Source of the DNA: an uncultured Clostridia bacterium
Lineage (GTDB): Bacteria > Bacillota > Clostridia > Christensenellales > UBA1242
Length of the DNA: 64,000 bases
Assembly: GCA_944383275.1 (NCBI GenBank)
Contig: CALWOV010000004.1
Location: 23,091 to 87,090 of the forward strand
Direction: 5' to 3'
Shown: in pieces, positions 33,737 through 42,270 of the stretch
Layout of the letters: the number at the start of each line of letters is the position of its first letter
How positions within the stretch are numbered: position 1 is the stretch's first letter
Notes under the pieces: generated by a model
The model's input: the letters and a program-made list of their open reading frames with translations, nothing else
Database searches by the model: none
What the model was told of the DNA's origin: nothing
Made by a program: the position numbers and the translations under genes

Positions 33737-34738
33737 ATGGCAAAAGAAAAGGCAAAAACATCAAAAATTGTTATAAGTTGTTGTGTTGCTGTTGTTTTGC
33801 TTGCAGCAATAATTGTTGGCATTATTCTTGCAGTAAACAACAGTAACCGAGAAAAAACAGCAACAACAATTATGACCTGCTCTGTTAACCCATCTGTTCA
33901 ATTTAAAATTAATGCAAATAATAAAGTTATGGATGTGGTTGCAACCAACGATGATGGACAAAAACTTATAGTTAAAGGCGAATTTATTGGGCTTTCAGCA
34001 GAAGATGCTGCACAACTTTTTGTTGAACTTAGCACAGAGGCTGGATATATAAATGTTAGCACTCAAGGAACTGAAGTTTCTATTAATTTAACAGGAACAC
34101 TTGAAAACTATGATGAACTTAAAAACAAAATTGTTTCTTCTGTAAATGAATATTTCAGTGAAAATGGAATTATTGCAGGTGCTGTTGCAACAGTTTCTAA
34201 GGACATTAAATCTGCTATTGAACAAATTAACACTAATGCAAAAAATTTAGCAGACAAAACAGCAAACGAACTTATGCAAATATATGACGAAACAACAAAC
34301 AATCTTGAAGGCATTTCAAACAGTTTGCAAGAAGCATTTTATGCATATTACCAAGTTGCACAAGATGCAAAAGATTTAGCGATGGAAGCTTTGGAATCTG
34401 CTCGTGATGGATTAGACAAAGCTCAAGCAGCACTTGACAATGCAACTGATGCAACACGCGAAGTTTTACAAGAAGCATTAAATGTTGCGCAAAAAGTTTT
34501 AGATGATGCAGAAGCAGCATTTGAAAAAGCAACAGAAGAATTAAATGCAAAAATACAAGAAGCAATAACAAAATTTAAAAAAGACAGTGAAGCAATTTTT
34601 GAACAAATTACAACTGCAATAAACCAACAAATTGAAAACAATAAACAATTAATTGAAGACCACCTTAAACAATTTGAAGAAAATAAAGCAGAAATTCAAA
34701 AACAAATTGCTGACTACCAAAATTCATTAAATGCCTAA
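33737..34738 (+). CDS. Membrane-anchored protein with RsgI-like domain and long helix
   Basis: A 333-aa protein. A basic N-terminus precedes one membrane segment (about 11-33). Residues 44-140 resemble the extracellular part of RsgI-type anti-sigma factors: CSVNPSVQFKINANNKVMDVVATNDDG, then the FVELSTEAGYI segment. Residues 150-333 are an uninterrupted amphipathic, Ala/Glu/Lys-rich helix with 11-residue-like periodicity (DKAQAALDNATDATREVLQEAL), as in apolipoprotein-like repeats. The cytoplasmic RsgI anti-sigma domain and a sigI gene are absent. A cell-surface sensor or structural protein is possible. The start follows AAAAGGAG. Confidence 0.75.
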   Translation: MAKEKAKTSKIVISCCVAVVLLAAIIVGIILAVNNSNREKTATTIMTCSVNPSVQFKINANNKVMDVVATNDDGQKLIVKGEFIGLSAEDAAQLFVELSTEAGYINVSTQGTEVSINLTGTLENYDELKNKIVSSVNEYFSENGIIAGAVATVSKDIKSAIEQINTNAKNLADKTANELMQIYDETTNNLEGISNSLQEAFYAYYQVAQDAKDLAMEALESARDGLDKAQAALDNATDATREVLQEALNVAQKVLDDAEAAFEKATEELNAKIQEAITKFKKDSEAIFEQITTAINQQIENNKQLIEDHLKQFEENKAEIQKQIADYQNSLNA

Positions 34739-34851
34739 AATTAATGAATATATTGTGAAATATTGTTGTTAATTAAAAAGCAAAAAATGCATTGATTTTA
34801 GTAATTTAGTTTATTTAAACCTTTGATATAAAAAGTTAAATTTATAAAAAT

Positions 34852-34880
34852 AAAAAGAGCAAACTATTTGCTCTTTTTGT
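34852..34880 (-). terminator. Terminator overlapping the plsC stop
   Basis: A 12-bp stem (AAAAAGAGCAAA with TTTGCTCTTTTT) has the plsC stop codon as its entire loop (34864-34866). T-runs flank both sides. It ends the long leftward operon. Confidence 0.85.
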
Positions 34881-35487
34881 TTTTCTTTTGCATTAAATAA
34901 TTATCTCTTAATTCAAGCATTTTACTTGACACTATTTCCCCAATTTTTGCAAGCACTTCTTTTGTAGGTTTTTGCCCCTCGAACTCTGTTAAGTCTATAG
35001 GCTTCCCTATTAACAATTTATTAAAGCGAAAAATTCTTGGTTTTTTAACATACCACATCGGAATAATAGGTGCACCACTTTTAAGCGCAAACAATGCAAC
35101 GCCGTTTTTAAGAGCCATTTGCTCGTCTTCATCGGTATGCCCTCTTGTTCCTTCTGGGAACACAACAAGCCACTTATCTTCTTTTAACACTTTTAGCACG
35201 GTTTTAATTGTTGAAACACCCACATCTTGTCGATTAACAGGAATTGCACCCCAATTTTTTAAAATTGCACCGAAAAATTTATTTTTAAAAAGTGTGTGCT
35301 TTGCCAAAATGCGTGGCTGTCTGTGGATATGGCTGAATATTAAAACAGGGTCAAGATTGCTTGTGTGGTTGCATGCTAAAATAGCCTTCTTTTTTTTAGG
35401 CAGATTTTTTTTACCAACAACTTTTAATGGATATAAAATTCTTAATGGCAAGTAGGCAATAGTCCAACAAAACCAGTAAAAAAACAT
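34864..35487 (-). CDS. plsC: 1-acyl-sn-glycerol-3-phosphate acyltransferase
   Basis: A 207-aa membrane-associated acyltransferase making phosphatidic acid. It has the catalytic NHTSNLD (H41, D46), VNRQDVG, the substrate-binding FPEGTRG and the PIIPMWYV block. A hydrophobic N-terminus (MFFYWFCWTIAYLPLRILYP) anchors it. The C-terminus is strongly basic. It is last in the M50-scpAB-ytfJ-dacF-rluB run, 11 bp after rluB. The start follows AAAAGGAG. Confidence 0.93.
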   Translation of the reverse strand: MFFYWFCWTIAYLPLRILYPLKVVGKKNLPKKKKAILACNHTSNLDPVLIFSHIHRQPRILAKHTLFKNKFFGAILKNWGAIPVNRQDVGVSTIKTVLKVLKEDKWLVVFPEGTRGHTDEDEQMALKNGVALFALKSGAPIIPMWYVKKPRIFRFNKLLIGKPIDLTEFEGQKPTKEVLAKIGEIVSSKMLELRDNYLMQKKNKKSK

Positions 35488-35498
35488 TCTAACTCCTT

Positions 35499-36206
35499 TT
35501 AAAGAGAATTTAAGTAGTTGATTTCTTCTTCACTAAGTTCTCTAACTTCGCCAACTTTTAAACCTTTTAAAGTAAGTTTTCCAAGCGCAATTCTAGAAAG
35601 TTCCACAATACTTTTATTTATTGCTTTAAACATTCTTCTAACTTGGCGATTTTTGCCTTCGTGAATAGTTATTTGTATGCTAGATTGATTGTTAAGGTTC
35701 GATATTTTTTTAACTTCTGCTTTACTTGTTACAAAATCTCCAATATCAACACCATCACGCAATTTTTGTAATTCTTGTTCGGTGATATCCCCTTTTATTA
35801 CAACCATATATGTTTTTCCAAATTCAAAACTAGGATGCATAAGTTTTTGCGTGATTTCTCCATCGTTAGTAAACAGCAAAAGACCTGATGTGTTATAATC
35901 AAGTCTTCCAACAGGATATACCCGTTTATTGATTGCTGGTAAAAGTTCCATAACTGTTTTTCTGCCCTGAGGGTCTTTAACTGAAGTAATGTAGCCCACA
36001 GGTTTATTCATCATATAATAAACTAAATCGCCCTTCAATCTAATTGGTCTGCCATCTACGGCAACAATGTCGGTTTCTGGGTTTATTTTTATGCCCATTT
36101 TTTTAACCACTACGGCATTAACCCTAACTCGACCTTCTGAAATAATTTCATCGCATCGTCTTCTAGAAGCAACGCCACAAGAAGACATAAATTTATTAAG
36201 TCGCAT
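35499..36206 (-). CDS. rluB: 23S rRNA pseudouridine synthase, RluB type
   Basis: A 235-aa enzyme with an N-terminal S4 RNA-binding domain (RLNKFMSSCGVASRRRCDEII) and the RsuA/RluB catalytic motif GRLDYNTSGLLLFTNDG containing the essential Asp. RsuA-type specificity for 16S rRNA is the main alternative; the position beside scpAB matches RluB in other Firmicutes. It lies 22 bp after dacF. The start follows GAGGTTT. Confidence 0.92.
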   Translation of the reverse strand: MRLNKFMSSCGVASRRRCDEIISEGRVRVNAVVVKKMGIKINPETDIVAVDGRPIRLKGDLVYYMMNKPVGYITSVKDPQGRKTVMELLPAINKRVYPVGRLDYNTSGLLLFTNDGEITQKLMHPSFEFGKTYMVVIKGDITEQELQKLRDGVDIGDFVTSKAEVKKISNLNNQSSIQITIHEGKNRQVRRMFKAINKSIVELSRIALGKLTLKGLKVGEVRELSEEEINYLNSL

Positions 36207-36228
36207 AAGTAAACCTCGTTACAATGTT

Positions 36229-37506
36229 TTAAGCATTCCAGTTGTCTAAAATATCTTTAACCTTATCTTTTATCAACTTAGAATCTACTTCTTCCATTGT
36301 ATATATTTTTTCAGAAAAAATCAAGTGTTTACCAGCATAAACTTCCACTTTACCCACAACTTTATCTTTTTCAACAGGCGCAACTAATGTTTGTTCAAGT
36401 TCTATTTGTATGTTTAAATTGCTTTCTTCTTCTTTAGTTAAAGGCAAACTTAAACCTTTTCTGCTATATGAGCCAACATAATCTTTTACACCATTTTCAA
36501 CAGGAATATTATCCATACTTTTATATGGTGGTAAAATTTCACACATTTTAAATTTATCAAAGCCCAATTCTAAAAGGTCTTCACTTTCTTCAAACATAGG
36601 ACCACAATTAAACACCACGCAAACAAGTTTCAATTCATCTCGCTCGCAAGCAGAAACCAAGCATCGACCAGCATCATTAGTGAAACCTGTTTTAACACCA
36701 ATGCAACCATCAAGTTTACTTAAAAGTTTATTTTTGTTCATTAAAAGTCTTGTGCTTTCGCCATTACCTATTGTTTTACTTTTAGTTGAAACAATTTCAG
36801 CAAAATCTGGGTTGTCTAATGCATATGCTGTTATTATTGCCAAATCTTTAGCCGTGGTATAATGCCCTTTTGCATCTAAACCGTGTGGGTTAACAAAGTT
36901 TGAGTTAGTTGCTCCACAATTTTGCGCAGTCTTGTTCATCATTTCACAAAAGTTTTCAACAGTGCCACCTATATGTATTGCCAACGCAGTTGCTGCATCA
37001 TTTCCACTTCTTAGCATTAAACCATATAAAAGTTCACGAACAGTCAATTGTTCGCCTTTCCTTAAATATATGCTGGTGCCTTCAACACCAACAGCCTTGT
37101 TATCTATTTTTACAACTTCATCTAAATTATCGCAATTATCAATAACTGTAATTGCTGTTACAATTTTTGTTGTGCTTGCCATTGGTAATTGTTGTTCTGA
37201 ATTTTTAGAATATAAAATTCTGCCTGTATCTGCTTCTATCATAATTGCACTTTTTGCAGAACTTTGATAACTTACTTTTTCATTTAATGTTTCAATTTCA
37301 TTTATATTAAAATTTTTAGTTGCAGCATTTGTAATAACAGGTTTTGATATATTTTTATTTTCTAAAACCACTTCTTCTTCATTATCTAAAGACTTTGCAC
37401 TAGCAGTTTCATTTGATACTACAGGAATTAATTGTTGTATAGGCAAATTTACAGCAATAAGTAAAATTGCAACAAAAAACATCAAAAATTTAATTTTTTT
37501 AAGCAT
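36229..37506 (-). CDS. D-alanyl-D-alanine carboxypeptidase (DacF/PBP5 family)
   Basis: From ATG 37506 the protein is 425 aa; this start overlaps the ytfJ stop by eight bases and follows AAAGGAGAT. A signal/anchor segment covers residues 5-28. The penicillin-binding motifs are STTK (111-114), LRSGNDAA and GVKTGFTNDAGRC. It trims terminal D-Ala from peptidoglycan. A C-terminal PBP5-type beta domain follows. Its place beside ytfJ fits the sporulation-linked DacF group. Confidence 0.92.
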   Translation of the reverse strand: MLKKIKFLMFFVAILLIAVNLPIQQLIPVVSNETASAKSLDNEEEVVLENKNISKPVITNAATKNFNINEIETLNEKVSYQSSAKSAIMIEADTGRILYSKNSEQQLPMASTTKIVTAITVIDNCDNLDEVVKIDNKAVGVEGTSIYLRKGEQLTVRELLYGLMLRSGNDAATALAIHIGGTVENFCEMMNKTAQNCGATNSNFVNPHGLDAKGHYTTAKDLAIITAYALDNPDFAEIVSTKSKTIGNGESTRLLMNKNKLLSKLDGCIGVKTGFTNDAGRCLVSACERDELKLVCVVFNCGPMFEESEDLLELGFDKFKMCEILPPYKSMDNIPVENGVKDYVGSYSRKGLSLPLTKEEESNLNIQIELEQTLVAPVEKDKVVGKVEVYAGKHLIFSEKIYTMEEVDSKLIKDKVKDILDNWNA

Positions 37507-37948
37507 TTTTATCTCCTTTTTTTGCATTTTTAGATTTTTTTACTTCATTTTTTACTTTTTCTAAACCTTGTTTTCCTTTGTTTTTTACAAAATCTGACAA
37601 GGAAGTTGACAAATTTTTCGCAATTTCAGCAAAGGCATTTTCGTTTTCTAAAGTTATCATTTCGCAATTATTTTTTCTGACAACTAAAAAACCAACAGGT
37701 GTTGCAGAAAAACCTGAACTTGCGCCACCTGCAAAAGGTAAATTAGTTTTTCTAACCTTTTTGCCACAATATTCCCCACCACCAGCAACATATCCAACAG
37801 TTAATTTAACAATCGGGAATATGGTATCGCCATTTTCTGTTTTAACAGGTTTTGCAACAACATTATCTACATTTAAAACATTTTTTAAGTTAGAAATTGA
37901 ATCTTCTATTAACTCAACTATGGATTTTGCTTGATTTAAGTCTTTCAT
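37499..37948 (-). CDS. ytfJ: Sporulation protein YtfJ (GerW)
   Basis: A 149-aa protein with the YtfJ signature: VVAKPVKTENGDTIFPIVKLTVGY, GGGEYCG, and PFAGGASSGFSATPVGFLVV. The C-terminus is lysine-rich. In Bacillus YtfJ/GerW is required for a normal germination response. The start follows AAGGAG, overlaps the end of the DUF2953 gene, and the stop overlaps the dacF start. Confidence 0.93.
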   Translation of the reverse strand: MKDLNQAKSIVELIEDSISNLKNVLNVDNVVAKPVKTENGDTIFPIVKLTVGYVAGGGEYCGKKVRKTNLPFAGGASSGFSATPVGFLVVRKNNCEMITLENENAFAEIAKNLSTSLSDFVKNKGKQGLEKVKNEVKKSKNAKKGDKNA

Positions 37949-38513
37949 ATCTGCTCCTTATTTTTAAGAATTGTTTTAAAGATAAAATTAAACAATATAA
38001 AATTTGAATCGGAAATATTAATAAATTTAAGTATCCAGCAAACTTTAATTTGTTTTCATCATTATCGCTTTCAGTTCCAACATTAGATTCAAAATTTCCT
38101 TTAACCGTTTTTAAAATTTGTAAACAACTGTGAATTATTGCTTGCCACAATCCACTGAAATACGCTGTGTGAAAAGCATCGTTTTTTTGTCCAACGCTAA
38201 AAAACAAAGATAATTCTTTTATTTTTATAGAATGAAACAAATTTTTCATAAGTAAACTTATAAAAATGGAACTTGCATCAAAATACTTCATTTCTTTTTC
38301 ATTATTCTTCTTTTTGTGTTTTAAAATTTTTACTGCATCTTTTTTTAGTTGTATTTGAAAGCTTACTAAAGTAAAAATGCCAAATAAACTTATAGAAATA
38401 GCGCCCAAGTTTTGCAATGCATTCAAGTAAATTCTTAATTGAAAACAAAGTGGTAAAAATAGAATAAACAAAACTGCAAGAAAAACTATTAAAAACACAA
38501 AATACCATTCCAT
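37914..38513 (-). CDS. DUF2953-type membrane protein
   Basis: A 199-aa protein starting MEWYFVFLIVFLAVLFILFLPLCF, a strong N-terminal membrane segment, then a polar domain and a hydrophobic C-terminal segment (YLNLLIFPIQILYCLILSL). Gene position directly upstream of ytfJ matches DUF2953 proteins in spore formers. I chose ATG 38513; an earlier in-frame ATG at 38561 lies inside the scpB terminator hairpin. No good Shine-Dalgarno sequence is visible for either. Confidence 0.7.
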   Translation of the reverse strand: MEWYFVFLIVFLAVLFILFLPLCFQLRIYLNALQNLGAISISLFGIFTLVSFQIQLKKDAVKILKHKKKNNEKEMKYFDASSIFISLLMKNLFHSIKIKELSLFFSVGQKNDAFHTAYFSGLWQAIIHSCLQILKTVKGNFESNVGTESDNDENKLKFAGYLNLLIFPIQILYCLILSLKQFLKIRSRYERLKSSKIHS

Positions 38514-38540
38514 ATTTGCTAGTTTTTGAAAAAAAAATAA

Positions 38541-38565
38541 AAAAATGCACAAAAAGTGCATTTTT
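38541..38565 (-). terminator. Hairpin after scpB
   Basis: A 10-bp stem (AAAAATGCAC with GTGCATTTTT, loop AAAAA) follows the scpB stop by 17 bases and is followed by a T-rich run leftward. It may partly terminate transcription before the DUF2953-ytfJ-dacF part. Confidence 0.75.
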
Positions 38566-38582
38566 CTTTAAATTTTATGTAT

Positions 38583-39323
38583 TTAATTTTCAGCAGCCAT
38601 TTTTTCTTCTATTGGTTTTATTTCTGCTTCTTTTAATGCTTGCTTAGTTTTCTTTAATATTTCTTCAGATTCTGCCATAAGTTCTTCATCTGTTTTTCCT
38701 GTTGGCATAAAGTCTTCTGGTTTTCTCTCAACTCGTTCTTCTGCTTCCATTGAAACATCATATTCATTATATAAACCTTCTTGTGGCGTTCCACTTATAA
38801 CTTTTATTTGTTCAAGTAATTCGTCATAATCAGGAAGGTCGTTTATACTTTGAAGTTCGAATCTTTTTAAAAACTCATCAGTTGTTCCAAATAATAAAGG
38901 TTTTCCAACAACATCTTTTCTTCCAACAACTTCAATAAGTTTATGAGTTAATAAAATTTGAACAGCATAATCACTTGCAACACCACGAATGTTTTCAATT
39001 TCCAATCTTGTTATTGGTTGTTTATATGCAATTATTGCAACTGTTTCAAGTGCTGCTTTAGTTAAAGCGCGTTCACGAATAGGGTTTAAAACATTTGCTA
39101 TTTCTTCAGCATACTTAGGATTTGATGTAAGTTGCGCCTTGTTTTTAAATGTTATAACTTGTATTGGACTGTCTTCATCTCTCTCATCTTTCATAAGTTG
39201 AACAGCATCTTTAACAGCATCAACCTTAACTTCAAGTTTTTCTGCAATTTCATCAAAGGTTACAGCATTACCTGCAACAAACAAAATTGCTTCAACTACT
39301 TTCGCTAGTTCTTTCTTGTTCAT
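38583..39323 (-). CDS. scpB: Segregation and condensation protein B
   Basis: A 246-aa kleisin-associated winged-helix protein of the SMC-ScpAB condensin. Typical phrases are VEAILFVAGNAVTFDEIAEKL, ALETVAIIAYKQPITRLEIENIRGV, and VVGRKDVVGKPLLFGTTDEFL. The C-terminal 60 residues are an acidic/basic helical extension beyond the usual domain. The start follows GGAGGAT and overlaps the scpA end by 32 bases. Confidence 0.96.
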   Translation of the reverse strand: MNKKELAKVVEAILFVAGNAVTFDEIAEKLEVKVDAVKDAVQLMKDERDEDSPIQVITFKNKAQLTSNPKYAEEIANVLNPIRERALTKAALETVAIIAYKQPITRLEIENIRGVASDYAVQILLTHKLIEVVGRKDVVGKPLLFGTTDEFLKRFELQSINDLPDYDELLEQIKVISGTPQEGLYNEYDVSMEAEERVERKPEDFMPTGKTDEELMAESEEILKKTKQALKEAEIKPIEEKMAAEN

Positions 39324-40248
39324 TAATTTTATCCTCCCTAAGCGTAATATTTATCTCTCCAAAAACCTCATTTTGTTCAACACTTGCAAACTGTGCTTTT
39401 AAAAGTTCAAGCATTGCCTGAAAAGTTGTAATGATTTCCCCACGAGTAAAATCACCTTGAAAAAAGTCATTAAATCTAATTCTTTTTCGCTCTGTTAAAA
39501 TTGAACGCATATTAACAATAGAGTCTGCCAAAGTGAAACGGTCTTTTTGAATTTGTCTTTCATTAGAATTTGGGTTCGCTTTTCTTTCTGCAACAATCAT
39601 AAGTTTAGAAAAAGCATCAATTAAACCTTGCATATTCATATTTTTAAGCACAATTCTATAGTCGTTTGCTGATTTATCTGGCTCTTTATAAAAATGGCTT
39701 ACATTTTCCATTGTTGCAAGTTCGCCACTTGCGTCTTTAAATAATTTATAAATTTGCAAACGCTTTTTAAGCCAAACCTCTGGGTCTTCTTCATCTTCAT
39801 TTTCAGCATCTTCATCTTCACAAGGAAGTAAGTTGTTTGCTTTTATCTCTAAAAGTTTACTAGCAACAACTATAAACTCGCTTTGTTGTTCCATATTTTT
39901 AAAGGGCATTGCTTGCATATATGCCAAAAACTGTTCAGTTAAATCGGCAAGCCTCACTTCCATAATATCAAGTTTTGTGCTTTTTATCATTTCAAGCAAA
40001 ACATCAAGTGGCCCTTCTTGGTCTCCTAAATGAAACACAACATTTGCTTCTTCTAGGGTTGGCATAACATAGTTATTGCCAAGCAGTTCTTTTTCGCGTT
40101 TTTCAAGTTCTTCATCTGATAACTTTATTTCTCTTTGGTTATCTTCTGGATTTAAAACGATAATGTTATTATCAGGAACAGGATTTATTGTTGCATTGTT
40201 TTGCTGCATTTCTATTTCAATTTCAATGTTAATAATATCATCTTTCAT
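39292..40248 (-). CDS. scpA: Segregation and condensation protein A
   Basis: A 318-aa kleisin. It carries the ScpA core: VFHLGDQEGPLDVLLEMIKSTKLDIMEVRLADLTEQFLAYM and a C-terminal winged helix (GEIITTFQAMLELLKA). A 70-residue acidic N-terminal extension precedes the usual start of the family. The start follows GGAGATACAA. It lies 9 bp after the M50 protease gene. Confidence 0.96.
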   Translation of the reverse strand: MKDDIINIEIEIEMQQNNATINPVPDNNIIVLNPEDNQREIKLSDEELEKREKELLGNNYVMPTLEEANVVFHLGDQEGPLDVLLEMIKSTKLDIMEVRLADLTEQFLAYMQAMPFKNMEQQSEFIVVASKLLEIKANNLLPCEDEDAENEDEEDPEVWLKKRLQIYKLFKDASGELATMENVSHFYKEPDKSANDYRIVLKNMNMQGLIDAFSKLMIVAERKANPNSNERQIQKDRFTLADSIVNMRSILTERKRIRFNDFFQGDFTRGEIITTFQAMLELLKAQFASVEQNEVFGEINITLREDKINEQERTSESS

Positions 40249-40257
40249 TTGTATCTC

Positions 40258-40926
40258 CTAACTTAATAACGACCATATTAAATTACAAATAGGCTCGAAA
40301 GTTATATATAAGAAGCCATTTAAAACCCAAGTGCTTAAAGGTGTTATAATAAATATCAACAAAAAGATTATACCATATTGTTGCATAAATCTATCAAATT
40401 TTCCATAAGGTGGGAAGAATGCCATTAAGAAATTGTAACCATCTAGTGGGTAAATTGGCAAAAAGTTAAATATTGCCAAAACAAAGTTCATAACGGCTGT
40501 ATAGTAGAAAAACATTTGCAAGAAATAATAGAATGTAACAGATGCATCTAAAAAATATGCTGTAAGTGCATAACAAACAGAAAAAACTATTCCCAAAATT
40601 AAGTTGGTTATAATACCTGAAAGTGAAACCCAAATCTGCCCTTTTCTCATATTTCTAAAACGAACAGAATTTACCGGCACCCCCTTTGCCCAACCAAAAC
40701 CAAATACAAACAAACATATAGCACCAATAGGGTCAAAATGTGCTTTTGGATTAAATGTCATTCTTCCAGATAATTTTGCAGTATCATCACCCATTTTATA
40801 TGCAACAAAAGCGTGCGAAAACTCGTGTGGAACTATTGCAATAATTACTGCAAAAATCCACGCAACAAGTGTTAATATTATTAAAGTTGCAGATAAATCA
40901 GTAAACAAAATATCAATAATTCCCAA
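40258..40926 (-). CDS. M50-family site-2-type membrane protease
   Basis: A 222-aa polytopic protein. The zinc motif HEFSH (34-38) lies in the first membrane region and the second motif NFLPIYPLDGYN with its metal-ligand Asp lies in a later one. Five to six membrane segments are visible. It lacks a PDZ domain, as in the YwhC/SpoIVFB-like short group. The start is TTG 40924-40926, with AAGGGGT upstream. It is the first gene of the scpAB operon, a common Firmicutes arrangement. Confidence 0.9.
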   Translation of the reverse strand: MGIIDILFTDLSATLIILTLVAWIFAVIIAIVPHEFSHAFVAYKMGDDTAKLSGRMTFNPKAHFDPIGAICLFVFGFGWAKGVPVNSVRFRNMRKGQIWVSLSGIITNLILGIVFSVCYALTAYFLDASVTFYYFLQMFFYYTAVMNFVLAIFNFLPIYPLDGYNFLMAFFPPYGKFDRFMQQYGIIFLLIFIITPLSTWVLNGFLYITFEPICNLIWSLLS

Positions 40927-40958
40927 CGCATTACCCCTTGAATAAAATATGTTAAGTT

Positions 40959-40987
40959 ATTATATCAAAAAGCCCCTAAAAAAGCAA
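40959..40987 (-). promoter_or_regulatory. Promoter of the M50-scpAB operon
   Basis: On the minus strand, TTGCTT (40982-40987), a 17-bp spacer and TATAAT (40959-40964) precede the protease gene. It diverges from the ylbJ promoter. Confidence 0.6.
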
Positions 40988-41032
40988 ATGATTTTAACCT
41001 TAAAGAAAATTCTAGAATTGAATATTTTAACA

Positions 41033-41038
41033 TATAAT
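41033..41038 (+). promoter_or_regulatory. -10 box giving a leaderless ylbJ
   Basis: A perfect TATAAT ends five bases before the ylbJ ATG at 41044. The -35 region (around 41010) is weak, so an alternative sporulation sigma factor is possible. No ribosome binding site is present. Confidence 0.5.
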
Positions 41039-41043
41039 ATGTT

Positions 41044-42039
41044 ATGAAAACATTATCAATGAAAAAAAGTTCAATTTTTTTATCCTTGATCATTATTGTG
41101 TTTATAATAGCACTTGTGATGAATCCTGAAATTTATATGCAATCTACATTGCAAGGAATTTTAGTATGGGCAACAGCAGTTTTGCCTGCACTTTTTCCCT
41201 TTTTTTTCCTAACTAAAATTTTGACACAACTTGGACTTGTTGAAAAATTGGCAACTTTTTTTGAACCTGTTACAAAAAAATTGTTTAACGCCCCCGGAAT
41301 TGCTAGTTATACTTTTTTAATGAGTATGATTTCGGGATATCCTGTTGGAGCAAAAATTACAAGCGAACTATATGAAAACAAAGCCATAACAAAAGCACAG
41401 GCAGTAAGAATGTGCTCTTTTTGTTCTACTTCTGGCCCTCTTTTTGTTATTGGAACTGTGGGGTTAGAAGCGTTTGGGCATAAAGGAATGGGTGCTATTA
41501 TGCTTGTTGCTCATTTATTGGGGGCGATTGTTAATGGACTTGTGTTTAGATTTTATAAAAGAAAAGATAATGAAGTTATAAACTATACGCCAAAATCGAC
41601 ACCAATCAGTAATTTACTTGCAAACACAATTTATGATTCGGTTATGTCAATATTAATTGTTGGTGGATATATTGCACTATTTTTTATGATAATAGATATT
41701 TTAACTAACTTGCATATCTTAACAATTATTGCTAATTTTTTTGCTGTTATACTTAATTTGTTTGGCGTGTCAACTCAGTTTAGTGTTGGGCTTTCTAGTG
41801 GAATTATAGAAGTAACAAGGGGGTGTTTGGAATTAGCCAAAAATTGTATAGATTTTAAAACAGCCACCATACTTGCTACCGGATTGATTTCTTGGGGTGG
41901 AATTTCAATTCATTTTCAAGCACTTACATTTTTGAAAAAATGTGAAATTAAAACAGGCTTTTATATGTTTCAAAAACTATGCCATTGTGTTTTTTCGATG
42001 ATTGTTTGTTGGCTGTTGCTTTTGTTTATACCAATTTAA
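41044..42039 (+). CDS. ylbJ: Sporulation integral membrane protein YlbJ
   Basis: A 331-aa protein with about eight membrane segments and the nucleoside-recognition (Gate) domain pattern: ATAVLPALFPFFFLTKIL, SGYPVGAKI, CSFCSTSGPLFVIGTVG. These match YlbJ, a sigma-E-controlled spore cortex gene in Bacillus. An in-frame Met at residue 6 is an alternative start. There is no Shine-Dalgarno sequence and the ATG lies five bases past a TATAAT. Confidence 0.88.
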   Translation: MKTLSMKKSSIFLSLIIIVFIIALVMNPEIYMQSTLQGILVWATAVLPALFPFFFLTKILTQLGLVEKLATFFEPVTKKLFNAPGIASYTFLMSMISGYPVGAKITSELYENKAITKAQAVRMCSFCSTSGPLFVIGTVGLEAFGHKGMGAIMLVAHLLGAIVNGLVFRFYKRKDNEVINYTPKSTPISNLLANTIYDSVMSILIVGGYIALFFMIIDILTNLHILTIIANFFAVILNLFGVSTQFSVGLSSGIIEVTRGCLELAKNCIDFKTATILATGLISWGGISIHFQALTFLKKCEIKTGFYMFQKLCHCVFSMIVCWLLLLFIPI

Positions 42040-42246
42040 AATTAAGATATAAAAATTTATATTTTTAAAATTGGTTCACTATTAAAAGTTAAATTTATTT
42101 AGCAATAAATTTGCATTTAAACTTTTTTAAATCAGTTAAAAAATAAATTTTTATTAAGTTTTTGCAATATTTTTGTGATTTTTATTTAAAATTTAATAAA
42201 AAATTACTAATTTTTCTATTATTTTTATAAAAGTATAAAAAAATAA

Positions 42247-42270
42247 AAAAGGCGCTCAGCCTTTTACATA
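42247..42270 (-). terminator. Terminator overlapping stop of the 291-aa gene
   Basis: A 7-bp stem (AAAAGGC with GCCTTTT, loop GCTCA) includes part of the stop codon (42264-42266) and is followed by a T-run leftward. Confidence 0.75.

Noticed and set aside
36932..37267. A 111-codon plus-strand frame inside dacF.
   Set aside because: It lies antisense to the conserved transpeptidase region of dacF and lacks a ribosome binding site.
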